Assembly: GCA_017542465.1 (NCBI GenBank)
Contig: JAFXXB010000012.1
Span: forward strand, 1-64,000
Source of the DNA: Bacilli bacterium
GTDB lineage: Bacteria; Bacillota_I; Bacilli_A; RF39; UBA660
Direction of reading: 5' to 3'
DNA: 64,000 bases
How positions within the stretch are numbered: the first letter of the stretch is position 1; every line of letters starts with the position of its first letter. This document shows positions 7,651-15,669 of the stretch, one piece after another. Made by a program: the position numbers and the translations under genes. The notes beneath the pieces were generated by a model. That model did no database searches and was not told the DNA's origin. It saw nothing but the letters and a program-made list of their open reading frames with translations.

Positions 7651-9516
7651 ATCTTCTTTAGTTTCTTCTTTCTTTTCTTCTTCCTCTTCATTATCTATTG
7701 TTGAAACAAAGTTATTACCTGTTACTCTTGTAATCTCTTGTTCACCGTCTTCTTCAACATTAACTGGTTCATCATACCATGATGATTCAATCTTAATACT
7801 AGTAGTTGAAGGAAGTGGATTTGGTAATGGGAAGTCAACTAGAACTGGTATTTGGAATGCTTTACCAAATACTAAAGCCATACCTGGTCTTAAAGTAGTT
7901 ATCTTAGCTATATCATCATTATTAACATTTAATGATATATCTTTAATTGTTCTTAAATCTTCTGCAAAGAATAATTTAAATACAATAAAGTTTGAACATA
8001 ACATTAATGTAGATTTAGATATCTCATTAGGTCTTTGAGATATAAGTCCTAAGAATGTACCATATTTAGTTCCTTCTTTAATAATTCTTTCAAATATATT
8101 GTATCCTAATAATTTAGCATCATTATCATGATTAACATATCTATGAGCTTCCTCTAATATAATATGAATTGGATATGATCCTTTCTTTTCTAGAGTAGTA
8201 GTATATTTAAAGAATAACTTAGATAATATCTTAATAATACTCTTAGCAAATTCATCATCTAAATAAGATATATTAACATCAACTAATTGAGCATTATTAA
8301 ATCCATCAGATGTTTTAAAGAACTCATCTATAAAATCTTTTTTACTTATGTAATTATTAACTTCAAAGAACTTAGCATTATCAGAATTAATAATATTCTT
8401 TAATCTAGATTTTAATACATTATCATCATTATCTTGACTACCATATTTAATAGTAGCAAATTCTAATGCATTATATATATCATTTAATCCATATACTATT
8501 TCGCTTTCACTTGATATTTCTACCATATCTGATTTTAATTTAGATTGGAAGAATTGAACTAATAGATTAATTGAATTAACTTTATTTTCTTCATCAACTT
8601 CTAAACATTGTTTAATAGTTCTATCATAACCTTGTTCATGTATCATAGTATCTATATTAATAGATGCTGTATTGAATGCATTAAGTATGGATAATACTTG
8701 ATCCTTCATTTGTCCTAAAGGTTTATTAGAGGTTAATATATCTATTAATGTTCTTGCTAATATATTTTCTTGATATATTTGAATATTAGAATCTTGTGCT
8801 TTAAAGATTCTAACTAACTTAATTGTATTCTTTAATATATTCATTTGACTTGGTGTTTCAGCATCCAATAATACGGCTAAATCACATGCATCTAAATAAT
8901 ATGCAGGTACTTGTATTAAATCTGAATTACCAAATACTTGTTGAGTTGTTAACTTCTTAAAGTTTAATCCATTTATTTTATTCATATCATTAAATGTATC
9001 ATAGTATTCACCATATACATCAAATAATACTATTCTTGCATTCTTAGGTACATCTTTAGTGTTTGCATAAAATAAGTTTTGTAATAATCTAGCAACACCA
9101 CATGATTTACCTGATCCAGTATTACCTATTATTGCAAAGTGATTAGAGAAGAAACTATTTAATGATGTAGTTACTAAATAATCTGTATAGACAGGTGAAG
9201 TACCTAACAATAGTGTTCCTTTTTGTTGATAGTTTTGTTCACCTAATAATAACTCTAATTCTGATTTAAATATTAATCTAGGTTTAGTTTTCATTGATGG
9301 TTTCTTTAAAACACCATTATTGAATCTATTATTAACTATATCTCCTATAAGTTTAATAACTATTTGATCCTTATCTATACCAATAATTTCACCAATAGTC
9401 TTATGTTCTTCTTCAGGGAAAACAACATGATAACCTATATAATTAGTGTCTGCAACACCTTCAGTATTGGTAATATATAGTTTATCTTCTTCATATTTTA
9501 TTATTGTACCAAACAT
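7630..9516 (-). CDS. HerA-like ATPase (DUF87 superfamily)
   Basis: 628 residues from the ATG at 9516; the GTG nine bases upstream lies in GGGTGAT. A small N-terminal beta-barrel (HAS-barrel-like, about 1-90) precedes a RecA-type motor. Walker A is GNTGSGKS (131-138), Walker B is IHIILEEAHR, and ISQRPNEIS forms the sensor region. The last 40 residues are Glu/Lys-rich. HerA hexamers translocate DNA, classically with the NurA nuclease in archaea, and in bacteria also with Sir2 or other nuclease partners in defence systems. No NurA, Sir2 or DUF4297-like partner lies next to it, so its job is open. It is monocistronic. Confidence 0.82.
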   Translation of the reverse strand: MFGTIIKYEEDKLYITNTEGVADTNYIGYHVVFPEEEHKTIGEIIGIDKDQIVIKLIGDIVNNRFNNGVLKKPSMKTKPRLIFKSELELLLGEQNYQQKGTLLLGTSPVYTDYLVTTSLNSFFSNHFAIIGNTGSGKSCGVARLLQNLFYANTKDVPKNARIVLFDVYGEYYDTFNDMNKINGLNFKKLTTQQVFGNSDLIQVPAYYLDACDLAVLLDAETPSQMNILKNTIKLVRIFKAQDSNIQIYQENILARTLIDILTSNKPLGQMKDQVLSILNAFNTASINIDTMIHEQGYDRTIKQCLEVDEENKVNSINLLVQFFQSKLKSDMVEISSESEIVYGLNDIYNALEFATIKYGSQDNDDNVLKSRLKNIINSDNAKFFEVNNYISKKDFIDEFFKTSDGFNNAQLVDVNISYLDDEFAKSIIKILSKLFFKYTTTLEKKGSYPIHIILEEAHRYVNHDNDAKLLGYNIFERIIKEGTKYGTFLGLISQRPNEISKSTLMLCSNFIVFKLFFAEDLRTIKDISLNVNNDDIAKITTLRPGMALVFGKAFQIPVLVDFPLPNPLPSTTSIKIESSWYDEPVNVEEDGEQEITRVTGNNFVSTIDNEEEEEKKEETKEDKKDTTE

Positions 9517-9583
9517 TCCAATCACCCTTATTCTAAATAATATTTTATCATTTATTTTATGTATTTACTAGTACATTTTTTTA

Positions 9584-9592
9584 TGATAAAAT
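9584..9592 (+). promoter_or_regulatory. extended -10 promoter element of the LtaS-like gene
   Basis: TGATAAAAT lies 25 nt before the ATG at 9618. No strong -35 is seen. Confidence 0.45.
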
Positions 9593-9617
9593 TACAAAGT
9601 AGTAAAGAAGTGATAAG

Positions 9618-11753
9618 ATGAAAAACAGATTTACAATTAACTTAATATCAATTACATTAATGATGTTTATATCAGAGATGATATTTAGAATTATATCTGA
9701 TTTAGAGATATTTGATTTAAATGTAATAAGAATATTCTTTGGATGTTTAATTATAGCTTCAATTATTTCTTTCTTACTTTCATTTATGAAATATAAAATT
9801 AGTAAATATATTACTTTAGTGTTTGGAATAATTACTGCTGCATATTCATGGGCTCAATTAGGTTTTATGAATTTCCTAGGTGTATATATATCTTTAGGTA
9901 ATGCCAGTCAAGGTGGAGCTGTTATAGATTACATGGGTGATTTCTTTGCAAGTTTTAAACCAGAATATTATATAGTATATATTACTTGTATTTTATATAT
10001 TGCATATTTAATATTCTTCTCAAAGAGATTTAATGAAGTTAAAAGATATAACTTAAGAGATACATTCTTAATTCCTTCATTAGTAATTTTATTATCATGT
10101 AATGTATATTATATTTCATTAACAAGTAAGATGTTTGAACCTAAGTTTGCAACTACTACAAATATTGATCAATTTATTAATTGTTCAAATCAATCTCAAG
10201 CAATTAATTCATTTGGTACATCAGCATACTTTGTTCTTGATTTTAGAGCAGCTAACTTTGGTAAGGTAGTAGAAGCTGAAGAAGATTTTGAATATACTAA
10301 TGATAAAAAAGAAGATAGAGTAATAGATGAAAATTCAAGAGTTATTAATGATACTGCATGGAAAGAATTAATAGCTAACACTAAGAATGAAAAATATAAT
10401 AAATTAAATAATTATTTTATTAATCAACCAATTACAGATAAGAATGAATATACTGATATGTTTAAAGGTAAGAACGTAATATTTATTCTTATGGAATCAA
10501 CAAATGATATTATACTTGAATATCCTGAGTTATATCCTAATATGGCTAAGATGGCTAATGAAGGATGGAACTTTACAAATAACTATTCACCAAGAAATGG
10601 ATGTGCAACATTAAATAATGAGTTCTCAGGAATGACTTCATTATATTCAATACATTCATTATGTACAGCTAAGAAATATCGTAATAACGAATATTTTGAA
10701 GGTGTATTTGGCGCATATAATTCAGCTGGATATGTAACATTCTCAGCTCATGACTACACAGAAGCTTATTATCCACGTAAAACTATTCATACATCAATGG
10801 GTTCAGGTGAATACTATGGTGTAGGTAAACTTGGTATATCTTATTCTAATGAATATGTTAACTGGGCTAATGATGATGATTTCATGAAAGCTATGTTAAA
10901 GATTATAGATAAGAAAAGAGAAGATAATGATAATAAACCATTCATGACATGGTTAACTACTGTATCTGGCCATCAACCATATTCAGTTAATTCAATTCAA
11001 GGTGATAGATACTTCAATCAAACTCCAAAGAACTTACCATATGATGTAAGAAGATTTATGAGTAAGTTAAAAATCATGGATGATGGATTTGGTATATTAT
11101 TACAAGGACTTGAAGAAAGAGGATTACTTGAAGATACTGTTATAGTTATGTATGGTGATCATTATCCATATGGTATTTCAAGAGATAGATTAAATAAAGC
11201 ATTATCATATAAAGCTACAGAAGATATGAATGCAGAACAAGTTCCATTAGTTATGTATAATCCTAAGATGGAACCAAGAGTAATTGAATCATATACAGAT
11301 TATACTAATATACTTCCAACAGTATTAAATATGACAGGAATCAATTATGATCCTAGATTATATATGGGTACTGATATGAACTCACCTCAATTTGAATCAC
11401 GTGTAGTATTCTCAGATGGTTCATGGAAGAATGAGTATGTATACTTCAATGCTTCTAATGGTAGAGTTAAAACATATAAAGAAGGTTATACTGAACAAGA
11501 TATAGCTAGAATTAATAATGTAATTGCTACAAAGAATAAGATATCTGAACTTGCTATTTCAACTAACTACTTTGGATATCTAGGTAAAAACTTAACAAAG
11601 ATAAAAGACCAATTACAAGCTCAAATAATGTGTTTAGATGAAGATAAAGAATCTTACATGAATGGAACACATGAAGGAAGTAAGATTGATGTTGAAGATG
11701 TTAATGTTGATGTCTTTGATGGAAGTAATACAGATCAAGGTGGAGAAGAATAA
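9618..11753 (+). CDS. LtaS-type phosphoglycerol transferase (alkaline-phosphatase superfamily sulfatase)
   Basis: 711 residues. Five N-terminal membrane spans (about 8-30, 36-56, 62-82, 115-135, 148-168) are followed by a large extracellular sulfatase-fold domain. Landmarks are FILMEST with E293 as metal ligand, GCATLNNEF with T331 at the nucleophile position, and MYGDHYPYG with D514-H515. This matches enzymes that transfer glycerol phosphate from phosphatidylglycerol to glycolipid or polyglycerol phosphate in lipoteichoic acid synthesis. A related wall-modifying specificity is possible. An acidic 30-residue tail ends the protein. gtrA-like follows after a terminator; the pairing suits cell-envelope glycolipid work. 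Confidence 0.83.
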   Translation: MKNRFTINLISITLMMFISEMIFRIISDLEIFDLNVIRIFFGCLIIASIISFLLSFMKYKISKYITLVFGIITAAYSWAQLGFMNFLGVYISLGNASQGGAVIDYMGDFFASFKPEYYIVYITCILYIAYLIFFSKRFNEVKRYNLRDTFLIPSLVILLSCNVYYISLTSKMFEPKFATTTNIDQFINCSNQSQAINSFGTSAYFVLDFRAANFGKVVEAEEDFEYTNDKKEDRVIDENSRVINDTAWKELIANTKNEKYNKLNNYFINQPITDKNEYTDMFKGKNVIFILMESTNDIILEYPELYPNMAKMANEGWNFTNNYSPRNGCATLNNEFSGMTSLYSIHSLCTAKKYRNNEYFEGVFGAYNSAGYVTFSAHDYTEAYYPRKTIHTSMGSGEYYGVGKLGISYSNEYVNWANDDDFMKAMLKIIDKKREDNDNKPFMTWLTTVSGHQPYSVNSIQGDRYFNQTPKNLPYDVRRFMSKLKIMDDGFGILLQGLEERGLLEDTVIVMYGDHYPYGISRDRLNKALSYKATEDMNAEQVPLVMYNPKMEPRVIESYTDYTNILPTVLNMTGINYDPRLYMGTDMNSPQFESRVVFSDGSWKNEYVYFNASNGRVKTYKEGYTEQDIARINNVIATKNKISELAISTNYFGYLGKNLTKIKDQLQAQIMCLDEDKESYMNGTHEGSKIDVEDVNVDVFDGSNTDQGGEE

Positions 11754-11767
11754 TCCACCTTTTTTTA
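11737..11767 (+). terminator. intrinsic terminator
   Basis: AAGGTGGA (11737-11744) pairs with TCCACCTT (11754-11761) and is followed by T. The left arm lies inside the final codons of the LtaS-like gene. Confidence 0.8.
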
Positions 11768-11804
11768 TTTGTTAAAATATTATATAATTAATTTGGTGAT
11801 AATA

Positions 11805-12233
11805 ATGAAAGATAAGATTATAAAGTTTATTAAAGATCCAGAGATATGGGCTTATCTAATTGTAGGTGTATTAACAACTATAGTATCAATGATAGTCAAA
11901 TTGGGCTTATTATATACAATATTAAGTTCTGAAAATGCCTTACATGTTCAATTGGCTGAAATTATATCATGGATTGTAGCAGTTGCTTTTGCATATATAA
12001 CAAATAGAATATTTGTATTTAAATCTAAATCTAAAAAATACTTTCAAGAGATTGTTAGTTTTGTAGGTGGAAGAATATTTACATTACTTGTAGGTATGTT
12101 TATTATGTGGTTTATATGTACTTTATTAGGATTAAATGATAAAACATGGGTACTTATAGCAACATTAATAGATCAAGTAGCAGTAACAATACTTAACTAT
12201 GTGGTATCTAAAATATTTGTATTCAAAAAGTAG
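11805..12233 (+). CDS. GtrA-family membrane protein
   Basis: 142 residues with four membrane spans, the usual GtrA layout. The N-terminal YLIVGVLTTIVSM, the central AYITNRIFVFKSKSK and the C-terminal NYVVSKIFVFKK are family hallmarks. GtrA proteins are thought to help move polyprenyl-linked or lipid-linked sugars across the membrane in wall polysaccharide or teichoic-acid glycosylation. Start ATG at 11805 follows TTTGGTGAT; an upstream in-frame TTG has no ribosome site. It sits behind the LtaS-like gene, which supports a role in decorating wall or lipoteichoic polymers (inference). Confidence 0.85.
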   Translation: MKDKIIKFIKDPEIWAYLIVGVLTTIVSMIVKLGLLYTILSSENALHVQLAEIISWIVAVAFAYITNRIFVFKSKSKKYFQEIVSFVGGRIFTLLVGMFIMWFICTLLGLNDKTWVLIATLIDQVAVTILNYVVSKIFVFKK

Positions 12234-12250
12234 AGTATAGACTCTACTTT
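12227..12250. terminator. bidirectional intrinsic terminator
   Basis: AAAGTAGAGT (12227-12236) pairs with ACTCTACTTT (12241-12250), loop 4 nt. It contains the stop codon of the gtrA-like gene and also faces the convergent gene at 12253. Confidence 0.8.
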
Positions 12251-12252
12251 TA

Positions 12253-12600
12253 TTATTCATTCATATTATTTAAGAATTCATTGACAGTTGTATCATCAAT
12301 CTTGAATGTATCATCAGGATTAACTACTTCTTTAGTTTCATTAGTTGGAACTAGAGTAGCATTGAAGTTTTCATTAAACTCAATTATTTCATCAATAATC
12401 TTTGTTAACTCAGCTTGAATCTTATCATATTCTTCTTGGCTAGTAGCTTTATTTAATAAATATTCATTAGCTTCTATCTTATCTCTGAAGTTTTCAACAA
12501 CTGCTTTAGCATTGATGTATTCTTCTTTATGATTTTCCCAAGCATTTTGTTCTAAATTGTTTAAAGCGTTCTTTGCTTCGTCTAATACATTATATTCCAT
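12253..12600 (-). CDS. small coiled-coil protein, unknown
   Basis: 115 residues, no membrane span or signal. The first 80 residues are strongly helical with heptad-like Leu/Ile/Ala spacing (EAKNALNNLEQNAWE and onward), suggesting a coiled-coil hairpin. The tail is acidic and disordered. The ATG at 12600 follows GGGTGTGTGA; an in-frame GTG six bases upstream lies in that site. I do not recognise a family. Confidence 0.6.
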   Translation of the reverse strand: MEYNVLDEAKNALNNLEQNAWENHKEEYINAKAVVENFRDKIEANEYLLNKATSQEEYDKIQAELTKIIDEIIEFNENFNATLVPTNETKEVVNPDDTFKIDDTTVNEFLNNMNE

Positions 12601-12673
12601 ATTCACACACCCTTTATTATATTAATTATATCACAGTTAACTATATAGTAAATATACACATAATGTTTTTTTC

Positions 12674-12703
12674 TTAACTTATAAATAAAAATTATGTTAT
12701 AAT
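12674..12703 (+). promoter_or_regulatory. promoter of the alpha-CTD-like gene
   Basis: Extended -10 TGTTATAAT (12695-12703) with a possible -35 TTAACT (12674-12679), 18-bp spacing. Confidence 0.55.
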
Positions 12704-12745
12704 ATAATTAGTTAAAGATATTTATATTGGAAAGAGGTTATATGT

Positions 12746-12973
12746 ATGGCTAAAAGAAAAAACGAATATGTAGAATCAGATATAGATATACTAGAATTAG
12801 ATAGTGATATAAACAATATACTTAGAGATAATAACTTAAGTACTGTTGGATTAGTGTGGACTCAAACAAGAAAGTCACTTAAGACAATTGGACTTAAAGA
12901 TTCAGATATAAAACAAATAATAATTAAATTACAATTATTAGGATTAGATTTAAATAAGAAAATATATAGTTAA
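12746..12973 (+). CDS. stand-alone RNA polymerase alpha-CTD-like mini-protein
   Basis: 75 residues. Residues 23-72 (from DINNILRDNNLSTVGLVWTQ through LQLLGLDLNKK) follow the pattern of the RNA polymerase alpha C-terminal domain: a first helix, NLSTVGLV as the 'T-V-G-L' turn, a helix-hairpin-helix, and a terminal LGL. That fold binds AT-rich UP-element DNA and activators. Whether this mini-protein touches polymerase or DNA is inference. The N-terminus is charged (MAKRKNEYVESDID). The gene is monocistronic between two promoters. Similar stand-alone alpha-CTD-like proteins exist in Firmicutes without known function. Confidence 0.55.
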   Translation: MAKRKNEYVESDIDILELDSDINNILRDNNLSTVGLVWTQTRKSLKTIGLKDSDIKQIIIKLQLLGLDLNKKIYS

Positions 12974-12997
12974 TATATATTTTTTTTTTTATTTCTT

Positions 12998-13006
12998 TGA
13001 TATAAT
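12998..13006 (+). promoter_or_regulatory. extended -10 promoter element
   Basis: TGATATAAT, 30 nt before the ATG at 13037. It follows a run of T after the alpha-CTD-like gene. Confidence 0.5.
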
Positions 13007-13036
13007 TTATTATGTATAAGAATAGGGATGATATAT

Positions 13037-14701
13037 ATGGGATTTCAAGAAGTTGTATCAAAAGCTGAATATCCATTAGATGTAGATTTTGTTAAAAGAA
13101 TAATAAAAGCTATTATGGATTCTAATGAAGCAGATAACTCAAGCTTATCAGCTGTAATATCTAATCATAGAAATAATAAGAGAGCATCTAAAGAAGATAT
13201 TGATAATTTTAGATATGCTATAGAAAGTATAGTAAGTATGGCTATTCTTAAAAATGATAAAGAAAAAGCTATAGAATTATCTGGAGCTAATGATGATGTA
13301 TTAATTAATGTAGTATCAGGAATGATTAAAAAGAATAGCCCTGAATATACGGCTTTAGTTAATTTAAAGAGTAAAGCTTATGCTTTAGTTGGCTATAAGA
13401 AAGATGATAAGAGAAAATATATAACTTTAAACTCATCAGTGTTATTCCCAAATAATGCAAACTTAAATGATAATGATCCTTTAGAACATTTATTTGTTGT
13501 TAATGCTCCTCAAGATAAATATGTTTCTATTCTTAAAGAATTATTTAATGAATTTATTAAAAATAATATACCTGTAAACTTTAGTGTTAGAGATATAACA
13601 GACATGGTATATGGATTTGCTGATCCAATTAAAATATATGTATCTACTAAATATATAGAACAAGCAGCAAATATCATTTATAATGTTATGAAAGATAAAA
13701 AACTACCTAAAGATTATCAACCTAATGATTTATTATATTTAAATATGAATGGATTATTTGGATATACAACTGTTGATAAAGCTGGTAGAACACCTATGGA
13801 TGTTATCTTAAATAAGATGGAAAGATCTATTAATACTAAAATACTTGCAAGTACATCTGATTGGACAGTTAGACAAAGAGTTATTAAAGATTATTATAAT
13901 AATAGAAATAGATCGAATAGATATACAGATTTAATTAATACTATAGTAAATGGAATAGATTTTGTTCCTTTATATTCTGATTCATCTAATTTTGATGAAG
14001 ACGAAATAAGTAAAGAGAATAGATATATTTTCCCTGGTATATTCCCTAGAGAAGAGGAAGTACAAGAAGAAGTAGATTTACCTGAAATGCATTTAGGTTA
14101 TTCAAAATCAAAAGAAGATACTATTGATCCTGAATTAATAGATGAACCTATTAATGATGTCAGTTATATAGGTGATGAACCCCAAGAAGAAATAAAGGAA
14201 GAGCCTAAACAAGAGGAAGAAGAACCTACTTTAGATAACACTGGAGTATACACTGAAGATAATATTAAGGTAGATAAATTATCTGATGAAGAAGCTTATT
14301 CAATTGTGTTTAATGAACCAACTAAAATGGTCCCTTTATATGCTGAAGAATATAAAGATATATCATTAGATTTAGGTGAATACAAATCTGTAATTGAAAG
14401 AGGTATTCAAGATATTTGTCCAGTTACTGTTGATTCAGATGGTAGATATACAGAACTTATTAAATATTTAAAAGCTCAAAAAGTATCTGAATTATTTGAT
14501 AAAGATATTATTCTTAAAGATGGTAAGAGAATATCAGGAAGAGAATATGCAAAAAGTATTGTAATTCCTCAATTCTTATCAAATACAGTAAATGAGATTC
14601 ATACACTTGAAGAACTTAATAAGACATATGTAGATGAGATAGTTGAAAAAGAAAATACAAATGGTAATTTCTTATCTAAAATATTTAAAAAAAGTAAGTA
14701 A
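13037..14701 (+). CDS. large unknown cytosolic protein with acidic middle segment
   Basis: 554 residues. Three parts are visible: an N-terminal alpha/beta region of about 310 residues (with KRKYITLNSSVLFP and LFVVNAPQDKYVSILKELFN), an acidic Glu/Asp/Pro-rich linker (about 330-410), and a C-terminal domain of about 130 residues. It ends in a basic tail, FLSKIFKKSK. There is no signal peptide or membrane span. I do not recognise a family. The chosen ATG follows GGGATGAT; the ATG inside that motif was rejected. Its terminator encodes the last residues. Confidence 0.7.
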   Translation: MGFQEVVSKAEYPLDVDFVKRIIKAIMDSNEADNSSLSAVISNHRNNKRASKEDIDNFRYAIESIVSMAILKNDKEKAIELSGANDDVLINVVSGMIKKNSPEYTALVNLKSKAYALVGYKKDDKRKYITLNSSVLFPNNANLNDNDPLEHLFVVNAPQDKYVSILKELFNEFIKNNIPVNFSVRDITDMVYGFADPIKIYVSTKYIEQAANIIYNVMKDKKLPKDYQPNDLLYLNMNGLFGYTTVDKAGRTPMDVILNKMERSINTKILASTSDWTVRQRVIKDYYNNRNRSNRYTDLINTIVNGIDFVPLYSDSSNFDEDEISKENRYIFPGIFPREEEVQEEVDLPEMHLGYSKSKEDTIDPELIDEPINDVSYIGDEPQEEIKEEPKQEEEEPTLDNTGVYTEDNIKVDKLSDEEAYSIVFNEPTKMVPLYAEEYKDISLDLGEYKSVIERGIQDICPVTVDSDGRYTELIKYLKAQKVSELFDKDIILKDGKRISGREYAKSIVIPQFLSNTVNEIHTLEELNKTYVDEIVEKENTNGNFLSKIFKKSK

Positions 14702-14722
14702 TAAAAATACTTACTTTTTTAT
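14691..14722 (+). terminator. intrinsic terminator
   Basis: AAAGTAAGTA (14691-14700) pairs with TACTTACTTT (14708-14717), followed by T. The left arm is the final coding sequence of the preceding gene. Confidence 0.8.
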
Positions 14723-14750
14723 TTATTTTATAGTTATTTTTTCTTTACTA

Positions 14751-14759
14751 TGTTATAAT
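14751..14759 (+). promoter_or_regulatory. extended -10 promoter element
   Basis: TGTTATAAT, 37 nt before the ATG at 14797. It probably drives the two-gene surface-protein operon. Confidence 0.5.
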
Positions 14760-14796
14760 TATTCTATATAAGGTAGAAAAGATAGGGAGGATGCAT

Positions 14797-15669
14797 ATGG
14801 CTAAAAAAGTAGGAAAAATAGCAAAGGAAAAAAAGCCTTTTGATAAGACATATATTCCTTTAACATTTGCATTTATTATTCTTGCATTATTGGTTGGAGC
14901 TTTAGTATATACTATTATTCAAAAACCTAAAGATAAACCAGCAATGAACGAAACTAATACATTACAAATAGAAGAAGTAGTTGTAGATAATAAGAATTCA
15001 ACTATTTGTACTAACGACGAAATAAAGAGATTGACTGAAGAAGCAAAAAAGATTACAGCCAAATATGAAGAAATAGATGATTTTTATTATGGTGAAGGTG
15101 TAGATTTAAATTCTGAAGATGGTCATGCAGTTCCTATCTATGGATATGCTTTACGAATGACTCTCGAAAATATATCAGATGATTTTTCTGTTATTATAAA
15201 TAACTCAGTTGATGATAAACAAATGGTTTATACATCATTTGAAAATGGTTATATCCAATGGGATGAAGGAGATACTTTCTTCATTAGAACATATTTCGTT
15301 GATATATATTCTAATACAGACTCATGCAATGGAGTTAAAATCAGATCATTTGATTTTGCGGTTCCAAAATGGAATGAAATATCTAAGTTTGATATATGTC
15401 GTTTAGATAACTGGAAAGACAAAGAAATATGTAAACATTTCACATACGATGAAAGAAGTCTTGCTGAAAAGCAATCTGATACTCATGATGAAGCGATAAA
15501 AGAAGGTAAAAAACTTTATAAGGAAAAAGAACAAGAGAATGAAAATGTTATTATTAAAACATTAAAGAATAGAACGTTTATAATTATAGCAATTATTGTT
15601 GGAATAATAGTGGTTGGAGTAATAATAGTATTACTAGTAATGAAGGGAAGAAAAAATAATGAAAAATAG
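14797..15669 (+). CDS. bitopic membrane protein with extracellular Cys-containing domain; partner of the giant secreted protein
   Basis: 290 residues. A basic cytosolic N-terminus (MAKKVGKIAKEKKPF) leads into a first membrane span (about 22-44). Then comes an extracellular domain of about 200 residues with five Cys and a beta-rich core (GYALRMTLENISDDFSVIIN), a charged helix, a second span (about 259-283) and a short basic tail. The topology places both ends inside and the domain outside. The family is unknown. SD GGGAGG precedes the ATG at 14797; an ATG six bases upstream overlaps the site. Its 3' end overlaps the next gene by 11 bases, which implies coupled synthesis and probably a shared function at the cell surface. 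Confidence 0.7.
   Translation: MAKKVGKIAKEKKPFDKTYIPLTFAFIILALLVGALVYTIIQKPKDKPAMNETNTLQIEEVVVDNKNSTICTNDEIKRLTEEAKKITAKYEEIDDFYYGEGVDLNSEDGHAVPIYGYALRMTLENISDDFSVIINNSVDDKQMVYTSFENGYIQWDEGDTFFIRTYFVDIYSNTDSCNGVKIRSFDFAVPKWNEISKFDICRLDNWKDKEICKHFTYDERSLAEKQSDTHDEAIKEGKKLYKEKEQENENVIIKTLKNRTFIIIAIIVGIIVVGVIIVLLVMKGRKNNEK

Noticed and set aside
7640-8038. Plus-strand open frame of 132 codons
   Set aside because: It is antisense to the Glu/Lys-rich end of the HerA-like gene, which explains its Ser-rich product.
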